DNA of 64,000 nucleotides from Microbacterium sp. zg-B185 (GCF_030246885.1 NZ_CP126739.1:2790001-2854000); one strand, 5' to 3'; positions 44,208 through 54,640 are shown, numbered from the stretch's first letter. Program-made: numbers and translations. The notes: generated by a model from the letters alone, not told the origin.

Positions 44208-45527
44208 GTGGGTTCCACGACTACGCTCGCGGGGCGTTCGCTGAAATGGCTCATCATCGCCATCGGCACGCTGCTCGCAGCCACACTGCTCGTATTGCAG
44301 ACGCCGGGCGCGGCTCGCGCCGACGCACCCGACGAACCCGGCGGTGACCAGGAGCAGACGTCGTTCTACTTCGCCGGCACGATCACGAACAAGGACGAGC
44401 CGCTCGCGGATGTCCGCGTGTCGGTAGAGGGCAACGGCTTCGACGCCGAGACGCTCACCGGCGCAGACGGACGCTGGCGCCTGTACGTCCCCGAGAAGGA
44501 CACGTACTCCCTCGAAGTGGACGAGTCGACGCTCCCGGACGGGGTCATCGTCGAGAACAATCCGCGGGACGTCGAGTTCGGCCTGACCGGCTCCGCGATC
44601 GTCAACATCTTCCTGAGCCCCGGCGAGCGCACGCAGACCAGCTTCCTGGACCAGGTGCTGGACCGGCTGATGAACGGCCTGAACTTCGGGCTGCTGCTCG
44701 CCTTGGCCGCCATCGGCGTCTCGCTCATCTTCGGCACCACCGGTCTGACGAACTTCGCGCACGCGGAGATGATCACCTTCGGCGCGGTCATCGCGCTCGT
44801 GTTCGGCGTCTGGCTGGCCTGGCCGATGTGGATCGTGATCCCGGTGGTGATCCTGCTCGGCGGCGTGCTCGGCTGGACCCTGGATGCCGGGCTCTGGCAG
44901 CCTCTGCGGCGCAAGGGTCTCGGCCTGGTGCAGGTGATGATCGTCAGCATCGGTCTGTCGCTGGCCGGACGCTACCTGTTCCAGTTCTTCATCGGCGGCA
45001 GCACCTACCAGCTGCCCGGTGCCGGCGGAGCGCGCGACATCACACTCGGCCCGATCTCACTGTCCCTGCTCGATGTGATCTCGATGGGCATCAGCATCGT
45101 GCTGCTCGCGGCGGTGGCGTTCTGGCTGCTGCGCACGCGCATCGGCAAGGCGACGCGGGCGATCTCGGACAACCCCGGCCTGGCCGCGGCATCCGGGATC
45201 AACGTCGACCGCGTCATCCGGATCGTGTGGATCCTCTCGGCCGCGCTCGCCGCGATCGCGGGCGTGCTGTGGGCGTACTTCCGACCCGGGATCAAGTGGG
45301 ACATGGGCACGCAGGTGCTGCTGCTCGTGTTCGCCGCCGTCACTCTGGGTGGTCTCGGCACGGCGTTCGGGGCACTCCTGGGCGCGATCATCGTCGGCAT
45401 CCTGGTGGAGATCTCCACCCTGTGGATACCGCCCGACATGAAGTACGTGGGTGCCCTTGCGGTGCTGATCATCATCCTGCTCGTCCGACCTCAGGGCATC
45501 CTGGGTCGCAAAGAGAGACTCGGTTAG
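44208..45527 (+). CDS. LivH-type permease with extracytoplasmic N-terminal domain
   Basis: A 439-aa protein from GTG 44208 (GGAGG just upstream). The first about 38 residues form a signal/anchor helix (KWLIIAIGTLLAATLLVLQT). Residues about 50-130 form a carboxypeptidase-regulatory-like beta-sandwich (FYFAGTITNKDEPLADVRVS). The LivH permease domain follows (about 155-435): ALAAIGVSLIFGTTGLTNFA, GLVQVMIVSIGLSLAGRYLF, and a C-terminal LLVRPQGILGRKE. The extra outside domain is absent from classical LivH and may contact the binding protein or cell wall. First gene of the livH-M-G-F run to 48358. Confidence 0.94.
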   Translation: MGSTTTLAGRSLKWLIIAIGTLLAATLLVLQTPGAARADAPDEPGGDQEQTSFYFAGTITNKDEPLADVRVSVEGNGFDAETLTGADGRWRLYVPEKDTYSLEVDESTLPDGVIVENNPRDVEFGLTGSAIVNIFLSPGERTQTSFLDQVLDRLMNGLNFGLLLALAAIGVSLIFGTTGLTNFAHAEMITFGAVIALVFGVWLAWPMWIVIPVVILLGGVLGWTLDAGLWQPLRRKGLGLVQVMIVSIGLSLAGRYLFQFFIGGSTYQLPGAGGARDITLGPISLSLLDVISMGISIVLLAAVAFWLLRTRIGKATRAISDNPGLAAASGINVDRVIRIVWILSAALAAIAGVLWAYFRPGIKWDMGTQVLLLVFAAVTLGGLGTAFGALLGAIIVGILVEISTLWIPPDMKYVGALAVLIIILLVRPQGILGRKERLG

Positions 45528-45535
45528 GGGGCGAC

Positions 45536-46513
45536 ATGGACTGGGGACAGATCTTCAACAACACGGCCTACTGGGTGTTCAGCCCGGAGACCATTGCCTA
45601 CGCCCTCGCGGCAGTCGGACTGGCAGTGCAGTTCGGTTACGGCGGTCTGCTGAACTTCGGCATGGCCGGCTTCATGGCGCTCGGCGCCTACGGCTACGCG
45701 ATCTCGATTCTGAGCTTCGGCCTGCCCTGGTGGGCCGGCATCCTGGTCGGCTGTCTGGCAGCGGTCGCGTTCGCCTTCATCCTGGGCATACCGACGCTGC
45801 GACTGCGCGCGGACTATCTGGCCATCGTGACGATCGCGGCGGCCGAGATCGTCAGGCTCTTCCTGACCACGCAGCTCTTCGACGAGTGGACCAACTCCGC
45901 CGACGGACTCAGCGGCTATCACGCCGGCTTCCGCGGGGCCAACCCGTTCCCGCCCGGCACGTACGGCTTCGGCCCGTGGCAGTGGACCGAAGCTCAGCTC
46001 TGGGTGCGCGTGTTCGGGGCCCTGCTGCTGGCGATCGCCGTCTACATCGTCTGGGCGATCATGCGCAGCCCGTGGGGCCGCGTCCTGAAGGGCATCCGCG
46101 AGGACGAGGACGCGGTGCGCTCGCTCGGCAAGAACGTGTTCGCCTACAAGATGCAGGCCCTGATCATCGGTGGCGTGTTCGGCGCGCTCGGCGGCGTGGT
46201 CTTCGCGCTCCCCTCGGCGGTGGTCCCGGCGACCTACACCACCTCGATCACGTTCTTCATCTGGACGATCCTGCTCCTCGGCGGCGCCGCGACGGTGTTC
46301 GGGCCGGTGCTGGGAGCTGTGATCTTCTGGGTGATCATGGGATTCCTCGGCAACGTGCTGCCCGCCCTGGCCAACTCCGGCATCCTGCCGTTGTCGTCGG
46401 TGCAGGCCGGGACGCTGCGCTTCATCCTGGTCGGCGTCGCCCTGATGCTGATCGTGATCTTCCGTCCACAGGGCATCCTCGGCAACAAGAGGGAGCTGAC
46501 CTTTGTCAAATAA
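45536..46513 (+). CDS. LivM-type permease
   Basis: A 325-aa membrane subunit of a branched-chain-type importer, with about eight to ten helices. Typical pieces: GLAVQFGYGGLLNFGMAGFM, GIPTLRLRADYLAIVTIAAA, the cytoplasmic loop SPWGRVLKGIREDEDAVRSL and the C-terminal IVIFRPQGILGNKRE. The substrate-specific insert with DEWTNSADGLSGYHAGFRGA lies between helices. It starts 8 nt after the upstream permease gene and overlaps the LivG start by 11 nt. Confidence 0.96.
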   Translation: MDWGQIFNNTAYWVFSPETIAYALAAVGLAVQFGYGGLLNFGMAGFMALGAYGYAISILSFGLPWWAGILVGCLAAVAFAFILGIPTLRLRADYLAIVTIAAAEIVRLFLTTQLFDEWTNSADGLSGYHAGFRGANPFPPGTYGFGPWQWTEAQLWVRVFGALLLAIAVYIVWAIMRSPWGRVLKGIREDEDAVRSLGKNVFAYKMQALIIGGVFGALGGVVFALPSAVVPATYTTSITFFIWTILLLGGAATVFGPVLGAVIFWVIMGFLGNVLPALANSGILPLSSVQAGTLRFILVGVALMLIVIFRPQGILGNKRELTFVK

Positions 46514-47569
46514 CGGCTCGGCAGATAACGGCATGGCAGACAACGGCACGACCAACGGTGCGCCAGGTGACGGCACGGCGGCCACCGGCGGCGGTGAGGC
46601 GGTCGAGGTGACGCCGACCGGCAGCATCCGTCGCCCCAAGTCGGGCGGTCTGGCCAAGGGCGAGAACGTCCCGGGCGTCGCGAAGGTCGACCCCATCCTG
46701 ATCGCCGACAACGTGACCCGACGCTTCGGCGGCCTGCTGGCCGTCGATGTGGAGCACGTCGAGGTGCCGCGTGGCGTCATCACCGCGCTGATCGGGCCCA
46801 ACGGCGCGGGCAAGACCACGCTGTTCAACCTGCTGTGCGGATTCGACAAGCCGAACACGGGCACGTGGAGCTTCGACGGCAAGAACCTGTCCGGCATCCC
46901 GTCGTTCAAGGTCGCCCGGATGGGCCAGGTCCGCACGTTCCAGCTGACCAAGGCGCTCTCGCTGCTGACCGTGCTGGAGAACATGAAGCTCGGCGCCACC
47001 GGGCAGAAGGGCGAGGGCCTGTTCTCCAGCCTGATCCCTGCGATCTGGCGCAAGCAGGACGACGCGATCGAAGAGAAGGCGCGCGGCCTGCTGGAGCGCT
47101 TCAAGCTCGACGCGAAGGCCGAGGACTATGCGGCGAGCCTGTCCGGCGGGCAGCGCAAGCTGCTCGAGATGGCGCGGGCACTGATGAGCGACCCGACGCT
47201 GGTGATGCTCGACGAGCCGATGGCCGGTGTCAACCCGGCGCTGACCGAGTCGCTGCTGGATCACATCCTCGACCTGAAGGACCTCGGCATGACCGTGCTG
47301 TTCGTCGAGCACGACATGCACATGGTCCGTCACATCGCCGACTGGGTGATCGTGATGGCGGAGGGCCGCATCGTGGCCGAGGGCCCGCCGGAAACGGTCA
47401 TGCACGACCAGGCCGTGATCGACGCGTACCTGGGCAGCCACCAGGACGTCGACCTCGGCGTGGTGACCGGCCGTGTCGCGGGCGAGCTCGGCGCTTCGGG
47501 CGCAGAGCTGCTCGACGAGATCAAAGAAGCGGAAGAGGCCGCGATCGCCGACGCCGAAGGAGAGCACCG

Positions 47570-47573
<4 letters not shown>
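46503..47573 (+). CDS. LivG-type ABC ATPase with repetitive N-terminal extension
   Basis: A 356-aa ATPase. The TTG start at 46503 lies within the livM-type stop region with GGGAG upstream. The first about 60 residues are an unusual Asn/Gly-rich extension (NNGSADNGMADNGTTNGAPG) before the ABC domain. Then Walker A IGPNGAGKTTLFNLLCG, LivG-type QVRTFQLTKALSLLTVLENM, signature LSGGQRKLLEMARALMSDP, Walker B VMLDEPMAGVNP. The C-terminal 40 residues are acidic. A later internal start cannot be excluded, since the extension is low-complexity. Confidence 0.94.
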
Positions 47574-48358
<785 letters not shown>

Positions 48359-48368
48359 CGCCGTACGC

Positions 48369-48408
48369 AAGCCAGAAGCGGATGCCACGGCATCCGCTTC
48401 TGGCTTTT
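48369..48408 (+). terminator. strong intrinsic terminator of the second liv operon
   Basis: AAGCCAGAAGCGGATGC (48369-48385) pairs perfectly over 17 bp with GCATCCGCTTCTGGCTT (48390-48406), with a 4-nt loop and a T-run at the end. The A-run on the other side makes it work in both directions. Confidence 0.9.
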
Positions 48409-48443
48409 CCATGTCCGCCGGTGGACCGGGTCGACAAACGCGA

Positions 48444-48469
48444 AGGGCCCCGGATCGCTCCGGAGCCCT
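48444..48469 (-). terminator. terminator hairpin for the second binding-protein gene
   Basis: An 11-bp stem with one mismatch (AGGGCCCCGGA / TCCGGAGCCCT) 18 bp after the stop codon of the minus-strand binding-protein gene. Confidence 0.6.
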
Positions 48470-48486
48470 CGCTGCGTGCGGCTGGA

Positions 48487-49788
48487 TCAGCCGATGCGCT
48501 CGAACATGTTGTCGGCACCGAACTCGAAGATGCCGACGGTGGCCTCGGTCGGGTCGCCATTCTCATCGAACGTGATCGGACCGGACTTGCCGTCGTAGTC
48601 CGCGACGCCACCACCGAGGATGATGTCGGCGCACTCCGCGTACGTGGTGCACTTCTCACCGTCTCCGGTGCCGCCCGAGACTTCCTGCAGCTTGCCGGCG
48701 ACCTCGGCGGGCTCCGTGGAGCCTGCCGACAGCGCAGCCAGTGCCAGGAGGATGACCGCGTCGTACGACTCGTTGGCGTACGAGAAGTCGGTCAGTTTCT
48801 CGTTGCCCTCGGCGACCCACCAGTCGCTGACGGCGGTCTGGAACTGCTCGTCAGCCTCGATCGGGCCGGCGGGCGTGGTGCCCTTGGCGCCTTCCATGCT
48901 GGCGGCAGCGGGCCACTTGGCGTCCGCGCCGAACTGCTTGAGGTTTCCGTCGACGAGGTACAGCTGGTCGGCGGGGTAGCCCGCTGCCAGCAGTGCCGGG
49001 CCGATCGTGAAGATCTCATCGAACGTGATCAGCAGGATCGCATCCGGGTTGGATGCCAGCAGCGCGCTGATCTGCGCGTCGAAGGTCGTGTCACCCGTGT
49101 TGTAGGACTGCTCCTCGACGATCGTGCCGCCGGTGCCGGTGAAGACCTCCTGGAAGACCTCGTTCAGGCCGGTGCCGTAGGAGTCGTTCTGGTACAGGAC
49201 CGCGACGTTGCTGTGGCCGTCCTCGGCCAGCAGGTTGCCGAGCACCTCGCCCTGCAGCGTGTCCGAGGGGGCGGTGCGCCAGTACAGGCCGTTGTCGTCC
49301 CACGCCGTGAAGTCCAGCGAAGTGTTGGCCGGCGAGAAGGTGATGATGCCCGCGGCGACGGCGTCGTCGAGGAACAGCTTCGTCACACCCGACGATGCGG
49401 CGCCGATGGCGGCCGTGACGCCCTCCGAGATGAGGGTCTGGATCGTGGTCGCGTAGGCCTTGTTGTCGGTGTCACCCGAGTCGCCCCACACGATGTCGTC
49501 GATCGTGAGACCCGTGGTGTCGGCGTAGTCGTTGACTTCCTGCGCGGCGAGGCCGACCCCGGCCTCCTCGGGCGGGCCGAGGAAGGAGAGGCTGCCGGTC
49601 TGGGGCAGGATCGTCCCGATCTTGAGTGTGAGGTCCTCTGTCGGCGCAGCGGGCTCCGAAGTCTCGGCGGTGCCGCCACCACCGGCACAGCCGGCGAGGA
49701 CGAGGGCGCTGGCGCCGGCGATGGCGATCCCGCCGATCACCGTCCGCACGCGCGAGCGGGAGGCAGTGCCTCGGGAAAAGACGCTCAT
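48487..49788 (-). CDS. branched-chain-type ABC substrate-binding lipoprotein (second system)
   Basis: A 433-aa type I binding protein with a lipoprotein signal (ASALVLAGCAGGGG, lipid-anchored Cys at about residue 34). The mature part shows LKIGTILPQTGSLSFLGPPE, ISEGVTAAIGAASSGVTKLF, VAVLYQNDSYGTGLNEVFQE and FSYANESYDAVILLALAALS. It is convergent with the livF-type gene and presumably feeds the permease encoded at 44208-46513. Not obviously related at sequence level to the binding protein at 38012 beyond the common fold, so the two systems may differ in substrate. Confidence 0.95.
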   Translation of the reverse strand: MSVFSRGTASRSRVRTVIGGIAIAGASALVLAGCAGGGGTAETSEPAAPTEDLTLKIGTILPQTGSLSFLGPPEEAGVGLAAQEVNDYADTTGLTIDDIVWGDSGDTDNKAYATTIQTLISEGVTAAIGAASSGVTKLFLDDAVAAGIITFSPANTSLDFTAWDDNGLYWRTAPSDTLQGEVLGNLLAEDGHSNVAVLYQNDSYGTGLNEVFQEVFTGTGGTIVEEQSYNTGDTTFDAQISALLASNPDAILLITFDEIFTIGPALLAAGYPADQLYLVDGNLKQFGADAKWPAAASMEGAKGTTPAGPIEADEQFQTAVSDWWVAEGNEKLTDFSYANESYDAVILLALAALSAGSTEPAEVAGKLQEVSGGTGDGEKCTTYAECADIILGGGVADYDGKSGPITFDENGDPTEATVGIFEFGADNMFERIG

Positions 49789-49930
49789 GTTGCTCCTTGC
49801 TGTGGTTGAACGCGGATCCGACTCGGGCGCCGATCCAGTTCCCCTAAACCTAACCGCGGACGTGTCTCGCCAATGTTGCCGTTCGTTAACGATCTGTAAC
49901 GCAACTGCCGCGTCTCACCACCCTCAAAAC

Positions 49931-50005
49931 CCCGCGAGACTGCATAGGCGCCACGAGACTGAGGTGGGTGACCCCGGTCTCGTGATGCCTATGCAGTCTC
50001 GCGGG
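49931..50005. repeat. 75-bp palindromic intergenic element, family C
   Basis: A 19-bp perfect inverted repeat (CCCGCGAGACTGCATAGGC at 49931-49949, its complement at 49987-50005). An inner 8-bp pair follows (CACGAGAC at 49952-49959, GTCTCGTG at 49977-49984), with 2-nt internal loops and a 17-nt apex. It lies between the second binding-protein gene and copZ. No T-run, so it is a repeat-type hairpin rather than a simple terminator. Confidence 0.9.
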
Positions 50006-50048
50006 CTGGAATACCGGGGTGAGGTATAAGGTTGCGCGTAGCGGGAAC

Positions 50049-50063
50049 TACCCCCTAGGGGTA
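50049..50063 (+). promoter_or_regulatory. CsoR-type copper operator
   Basis: TACCCCCTAGGGGTA is a near-perfect palindrome matching the CsoR box pattern (TACCCC-N-N-GGGGTA-like), 24 bp before the copZ ATG. The operon encodes a CsoR repressor at 52638, so copper-responsive autoregulation is likely. Confidence 0.85.
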
Positions 50064-50086
50064 TCGACGAGCGAAGGGCACGAGCC

Positions 50087-50299
50087 ATGGGAATGACGAA
50101 CGAGTACCAGGTGACCGGCATGAGCTGCGGGCACTGCGAGTCGGCGGTGCGCGGCGAGGTCGGCAAGCTCGAGGGCGTGGAGCAGATCGAGGTGAGCGCG
50201 GCCGACGGCCGCCTCGTCATCGTCTCGACCGGCGCGCTCGACGATACCGCCGTACTGGCCGCCGTCGACGAGGCGGGCTACGAGGCCACCCGCATCTGA
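50087..50299 (+). CDS. copZ: copper chaperone, heavy-metal-associated domain
   Basis: A 70-aa single HMA domain protein with the metal site GMSCGHC (residues 11-17) in a beta-alpha-beta-beta-alpha-beta fold, ending EAGYEATRI. It binds Cu(I) in the cytoplasm and passes it to CopA. First gene of copZ-copA-csoR, preceded by a CsoR box; its stop overlaps the copA ATG (TGATG). Confidence 0.95.
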   Translation: MGMTNEYQVTGMSCGHCESAVRGEVGKLEGVEQIEVSAADGRLVIVSTGALDDTAVLAAVDEAGYEATRI

Positions 50300-52641
50300 T
50301 GGATGCCGCTCTGGCCGCCGAGGACGGCGGCACACCCGCGCTCCCCCGCTCGCGCGTCGAGCTCGAGATCGGCGGGATGACCTGCGCGTCATGCGCGAAC
50401 CGCATCGAGAAGAAGCTGAACCGGCTCGAGGGCGTCACCGCCAGCGTCAACTACGCCACGGAGAAGGCGGTCGTCTCGACCGCCGCCGGCGTGGATCCCG
50501 CCGTGCTGATCGCCGAAGTCGAGAAGACCGGGTACACCGCGGCGCTCCCCCGCCCGCAGGCACCCGCGCAAGCCCCGCCCGAAGACCGCGAGCTGACCTC
50601 GCTCCGGCAGCGGCTGATCGGCGCGATCGTGCTGTCCGTGCCGGTGATCGCGCTGTCGATGATCCCCGCGCTGCAGTTCACCTACTGGCAGTGGCTCTCG
50701 CTGGCGCTGGCTGCCCCGGTCGTCGTCTGGGCCGCGTGGCCCTTCCACCGGGCCGCGTGGATCAACCTGCGTCACGGCGCCGCCACGATGGACACGCTGA
50801 TCTCGATCGGTGTCTCGGCGGCATTCCTGTGGTCGCTGTACGCGCTGTTCCTCGGCGATGCCGGCATGCCCGGCATGATGGAGGCCTTCGAGTGGACCGT
50901 GCAGCGCACCGACGGCGCCGGCAACATCTATCTCGAAGTCGCCGCCGGAGTGACGATGTTCGTCCTCGCCGGCCGGTACTTCGAACTGCGCTCCAAGCGC
51001 CGCGCCGGCGCCGCCCTGCGTGCGCTGCTCGAGCTGGGCGCGAAGGACGTCGCGGTCATCCGCGACGGTGTCGAAGGCCGGATCCCGATCTCCGCGCTGC
51101 GCGTCGGCGACGAGTTCGTGGTGCGACCGGGCGAGAAGATCGCCACGGACGGCGTGGTCGTCTCGGGGACATCGGCTGTGGACGCCTCGATGGTCACCGG
51201 CGAATCTGTGCCGGTCGAGGTGGGTGCCGGTGATGCCGTCGTGGGCGCCACCGTCAACGCGGGCGGGCGCCTGCACGTGCGGGCGACCCGGGTCGGGGAT
51301 GACACTCAGCTGGCGCAGATGGCACGGCTGGTCGAAGAGGCCCAGTCCGGCAAGGCCGACGTGCAGCGCCTCGCCGACCGCATCTCCGGCGTGTTCGTGC
51401 CGATCGTCCTGGTCATCTCCCTCGGCACCCTTGTCACCTGGCTGCTGCTGGGCAACCCGGTCGCCGCCGCGGTGACCGCCGCTGTGGCGGTCCTGATCAT
51501 CGCCTGCCCGTGCGCGCTCGGGTTGGCCACACCCACCGCGCTCCTGGTCGGCACCGGCCGGGGCGCTCAGCTCGGCATCCTGATCAAGGGACCGGAGGTG
51601 CTCGAATCCACCCGGATGGTCGACACGATCCTGCTCGACAAGACCGGCACCGTCACCACCGGGCGCATGGCGCTGGTCGCTGTGATCACGGCGCCGGGGA
51701 CCGACCGCACCGAGCTGCTGCGACTGGCCGGCGCGCTGGAGGATTCCTCTGAGCACCCGATCGGCCGGGCGATCGCCCTGGCCGCTGCCCGCGAGGCCGG
51801 CGAGCTGCCCACCGTGGAGTCGTTCCAGGCCACCGCGGGAGTGGGCGTCTCGGGCGTCGTCGACGGACATGCGGTCGTGGTGGGTCGCCAATCCCTGCTC
51901 GCGGAGTGGGCCATCCACCCGGACGCCGCGCTCGTCGCGGACAAGGACCGGGCCGAGGCGGAGGGGTCCTCCGCCGTGTTCGTGGCGTGGGACGGCCACG
52001 GCCGCGGGGTGCTCGTCGTGGCGGACCGCGTCAAGGCCACCAGCCGCGAAGCCGTCGCGCAGTTCCGGCGGCTCGGGCTGCGGCCGGTGCTGCTGACCGG
52101 GGACAACGAGACCGTCGCCCGCCGCATCGCGGATGAGGTGGGCATCGAGCGCGTCATCGCGGGCGTTCTGCCGGACCAGAAGGTCTCGGTCGTGCGCGAG
52201 CTGCAGGCCGAGGGCCGAGTCGTCGCGATGGTCGGCGACGGTGTCAACGACGCCGCCGCACTCGCGCAGGCCGACCTGGGTCTGGCCATGGGCACGGGCA
52301 CGGATGCCGCCATCGAAGCATCCGACATCACCCTGGTCCGCGGGGATCTGCGCAGCGCCGCCGACGCTATCCGGCTGTCGCGCCGCACGTTCGGCACCAT
52401 CCGCGGCAACCTGTTCTGGGCCTTCGCCTACAACGTCGCGGCCATTCCCCTGGCGGCGATGGGGCTGCTCAATCCGATGATCGCGGGAGCGGCGATGGCG
52501 TTCTCGAGCGTCTTCGTCGTCGGCAACAGTCTGCGCCTGCGCCGCTTCCGGAGCCTGTCGAAGGACGCACCGCCGAACGTTCCGGTCGGCTCGCGCGCGC
52601 TGCCGACCGTTATGGATTCCCACGCCAAGGAGCTGTCATGA
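50299..52641 (+). CDS. copA: copper-exporting P1B-type ATPase
   Basis: A 780-aa Cu(I) efflux ATPase. The N-terminal HMA domain has GMTCASC (residues 26-32). Eight membrane helices follow. Helix 6 carries the ion-binding CPC in [19 protein letters not shown] (about residues 403-405). The phosphorylation site DKTGTVTTG is near residue 448, HP-locus EHPIGRAI near 485, and the hinge [10 protein letters not shown] near 646. The last about 30 residues are basic and variable. It overlaps copZ by 1 nt and csoR by 4 nt. Confidence 0.97.
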   Translation: MDAALAAEDGGTPALPRSRVELEIGGMTCASCANRIEKKLNRLEGVTASVNYATEKAVVSTAAGVDPAVLIAEVEKTGYTAALPRPQAPAQAPPEDRELTSLRQRLIGAIVLSVPVIALSMIPALQFTYWQWLSLALAAPVVVWAAWPFHRAAWINLRHGAATMDTLISIGVSAAFLWSLYALFLGDAGMPGMMEAFEWTVQRTDGAGNIYLEVAAGVTMFVLAGRYFELRSKRRAGAALRALLELGAKDVAVIRDGVEGRIPISALRVGDEFVVRPGEKIATDGVVVSGTSAVDASMVTGESVPVEVGAGDAVVGATVNAGGRLHVRATRVGDDTQLAQMARLVEEAQSGKADVQRLADRISGVFVPIVLVISLGTLVTWLLLGNPVAAAVTAAVAVLIIACPCALGLATPTALLVGTGRGAQLGILIKGPEVLESTRMVDTILLDKTGTVTTGRMALVAVITAPGTDRTELLRLAGALEDSSEHPIGRAIALAAAREAGELPTVESFQATAGVGVSGVVDGHAVVVGRQSLLAEWAIHPDAALVADKDRAEAEGSSAVFVAWDGHGRGVLVVADRVKATSREAVAQFRRLGLRPVLLTGDNETVARRIADEVGIERVIAGVLPDQKVSVVRELQAEGRVVAMVGDGVNDAAALAQADLGLAMGTGTDAAIEASDITLVRGDLRSAADAIRLSRRTFGTIRGNLFWAFAYNVAAIPLAAMGLLNPMIAGAAMAFSSVFVVGNSLRLRRFRSLSKDAPPNVPVGSRALPTVMDSHAKELS

Positions 52642-52934
52642 CCGACGTCCACACCCAGCACGGGTACATCACCGACAAAGAGAAGTACCTCAACCGCATG
52701 CGCCGCATCGAGGGTCAGGCCCGCGGCATCCACAAGATGGTCGAGGACGAGAAGTACTGCATCGACATCCTGACCCAGATCAGCGCGCTGACCAGCGCGC
52801 TGGAGGCCGTCGCGATCGGCCTGCTCGATGACCATCTGCGGCACTGCGTCGTGGATGCCGCACGCCTCGGAGGCGACGAGGCGGACGCCAAGATCTCCGA
52901 GGCGACGGCCGCGATCGCGCGGTTGGTGCGGTAA
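52638..52934 (+). CDS. csoR: CsoR-family copper-sensing repressor
   Basis: A 98-aa four-helix repressor (DUF156). The start [20 protein letters not shown] leads into [20 protein letters not shown], with the Cu(I) ligands C41, H66 and C70 (KYCIDIL and DDHLRHC) of the CsoR C-H-C set. Cu(I) binding releases DNA. It overlaps the copA stop (ATGA), so the operon is autoregulated via the box at 50049. Confidence 0.96.
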   Translation: MTDVHTQHGYITDKEKYLNRMRRIEGQARGIHKMVEDEKYCIDILTQISALTSALEAVAIGLLDDHLRHCVVDAARLGGDEADAKISEATAAIARLVR

Positions 52935-52963
52935 CCGCGTCGGGGCCGGCCGCCAGGCCCGCG

Positions 52964-53974
52964 TCAGGTCAGCGCGCCGACGTCCGAGACGACGCGCGCG
53001 CGACGCGCGAACACCAGCGAGTCCACGGTCAGCACGATCAGCGCGAACCAGACCAGGCCGAACCCGATCCAGCGCTCCAGCGGCATCGGCTCGCCCAGCA
53101 GCCACGCGCCGGTGATGAACTGCAGGATCGGGGCGACGAACTGCAGCAGTCCGATCACGGTCAGCGGCACCCGCCGCGCGCCGGCGGCGAACAGCAGCAG
53201 CGGGACGGCGGTGACCACGCCCACCAGGCACAGCAGCACCGCGTGCCACGGGCCGGCAGCGCCCATCGTCAGTCCCGTCGTGGTGCTGACGACGAGAAGG
53301 ATCGCGATCCCCACCGGTGCCAGCCAGAGCGTCTCGAGCGTCAGCCCGCTGACGGCGTCGACGGCGGGGCCGAGGCGCTTCTTGACCAGGCCGTAGAGGC
53401 CGAACGAGAATGCCAGGGTCAGTGCCACCCAGGGGAAGGCGCCGTAGCCGACGACGATCACGCCCACCGCCACCGCGGCCAGCGCGAGGGCGATCCACTG
53501 CGTGGGGCGCAGTCGCTCGCGCAGCACCAGCACGCCCAGCACGACCGTGACGATCGGGTTGATGAAGTAGCCGAGGCTCGTCTCGATGACGTGCCCGGTC
53601 AGCGCGGCGAGGATGAAGACCTGCCAGTTGACGTAGATGAGCACACCGGCCAGCGCGGTCCACAGCAGCAACCGCGGCTGTCGCACGATGGCCGCGAGTC
53701 TGCGCCACCCGCGCACGACGGTCAGCAGGAGCGCGCAGAACCCGAGCGAGAGCACGATGCGCCAGGCGACCAGCTCCCACGGTCCGGTCGGAAGGAGCAG
53801 CAGGAAGTACAGGGGCAGGAACCCCCACAGCAGATAGGCCGAGAAGGCGTAGATGCCGCCGAGCGAACGCTCGCGCGCGGCATCCACCGGTGCTGCAGCC
53901 GCTCCGGTAGCGGGCCGGGCCGGCTCGGGTGAACCGGATGCCGCGTCGGGCGCGGAAGAGAGGTCACGGGTCAC
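52964..53974 (-). CDS. rarD: RarD-type EamA transporter
   Basis: A 336-aa protein with ten membrane helices in two EamA repeats, RarD subfamily. After a polar Ala/Pro-rich N-terminus (about residues 1-36) it shows IYAFSAYLLWGFLPLYFLLL, WQVFILAALTGHVIETSLGY and FINPIVTVVLGVLVLRERL, and later LLQFVAPILQFITGAWLLGE. Substrates are not established. GTG 53974 is chosen as start; an ATG further in would cut the polar extension. Convergent with csoR. Confidence 0.92.
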   Translation of the reverse strand: MTRDLSSAPDAASGSPEPARPATGAAAAPVDAARERSLGGIYAFSAYLLWGFLPLYFLLLLPTGPWELVAWRIVLSLGFCALLLTVVRGWRRLAAIVRQPRLLLWTALAGVLIYVNWQVFILAALTGHVIETSLGYFINPIVTVVLGVLVLRERLRPTQWIALALAAVAVGVIVVGYGAFPWVALTLAFSFGLYGLVKKRLGPAVDAVSGLTLETLWLAPVGIAILLVVSTTTGLTMGAAGPWHAVLLCLVGVVTAVPLLLFAAGARRVPLTVIGLLQFVAPILQFITGAWLLGEPMPLERWIGFGLVWFALIVLTVDSLVFARRARVVSDVGALT

Positions 53975-54075
53975 TCACCCAGCGTACGGGTGCGCACCCG
54001 GCTGCGGATGGCCGCGAGCGGGCCACCACCCGGGCCGTGGCGCGCACGGAGCGCACGTCGACGCCGGCACTGGCG

Positions 54076-54163
54076 GCGCACAACTCCTGCACAAGGAGGA
54101 TCAGGCCCACGGTGGTCGGTGCGATCCCGGCGGCGTAGCGCGCAGAACGCAGGAGTTGTGCGC
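54076..54163. repeat. palindromic intergenic repeat, family A copy 3
   Basis: An 88-bp element with perfect 15-bp inverted ends (GCGCACAACTCCTGC and GCAGGAGTTGTGCGC). Same termini as the copies at 24097 and 24400, with a different interior. It lies between rarD and groES. Confidence 0.85.
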
Positions 54164-54185
54164 CCCGGCGGGCGAGCGCGGGCAT

Positions 54186-54223
54186 GCGAAAGGTCCGGAT
54201 GCCGAGGCTTCCGGACCTTTCGC
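54186..54223 (-). terminator. terminator hairpin downstream of groES
   Basis: GCGAAAGGTCCGGA (54186-54199) pairs perfectly over 14 bp with 54210-54223 around a 10-nt loop, 12 bp after the groES stop codon. The side facing groES transcription has only a short T-rich end. Confidence 0.7.
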
Positions 54224-54235
54224 GAACTGCGGGTG

Positions 54236-54532
54236 TTAGCGGACGACGACCGCGAGGACGTCGCGCGCCGACAGAACGAGGAACTCGTCTGCACCGAACT
54301 TGACCTCGGTGCCGCCGTACTTGCTGTAGAGCACGACGTCGCCCACGGCGACGTCCAGCGGAACGCGGTTGCCGTTGTCGTCGATGCGACCGGGTCCGAC
54401 CGCTACGACCTCGCCCTCCTGGGGCTTTTCCTTAGCGGTGTCCGGGATGACCAGACCGCTCGCCGTGGTCTGCTCGGCCTCGACCTGGCGGATGACGATG
54501 CGATCCTCGAGCGGCTTGATGGAAACCGACAC
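54236..54532 (-). CDS. groES: co-chaperonin GroES
   Basis: A 98-aa lid subunit of the GroEL-GroES chaperonin. It has [20 protein letters not shown] at the start, the mobile loop around [20 protein letters not shown], the roof [20 protein letters not shown], and [10 protein letters not shown] at the end. GTG 54532 is preferred over an upstream in-frame start because AGAGG precedes it and homology starts there. groEL is not adjacent (no gene follows within the hairpin-bounded region). Two CIRCE elements upstream indicate HrcA repression. Confidence 0.97.
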   Translation of the reverse strand: MSVSIKPLEDRIVIRQVEAEQTTASGLVIPDTAKEKPQEGEVVAVGPGRIDDNGNRVPLDVAVGDVVLYSKYGGTEVKFGADEFLVLSARDVLAVVVR

Positions 54533-54568
54533 GGGTGTACCTCTGCTTTCCTTGAAACTCAAGACTGG

Positions 54569-54595
54569 TTAGCACCCTCGAGGTGAGAGTGCTAA
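54569..54595 (-). promoter_or_regulatory. CIRCE element 1 (HrcA site)
   Basis: TTAGCACCC-N9-GAGTGCTAA, one base from the CIRCE consensus TTAGCACTC-N9-GAGTGCTAA, 37 bp upstream of the groES GTG. Confidence 0.9.
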
Positions 54596-54615
54596 ATCTC
54601 AGTCTAGGCAAGCAC

Positions 54616-54640
54616 TGGCACTCATGCAACGTGAGTGCCA
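54616..54640 (-). promoter_or_regulatory. CIRCE element 2 (HrcA site)
   Basis: TGGCACTC-N9-GAGTGCCA, a perfect 8-bp inverted repeat with the CIRCE spacing and the ACTC/GAGT core, 20 bp upstream of element 1. Tandem CIRCEs before groES are common in actinobacteria. Confidence 0.85.
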
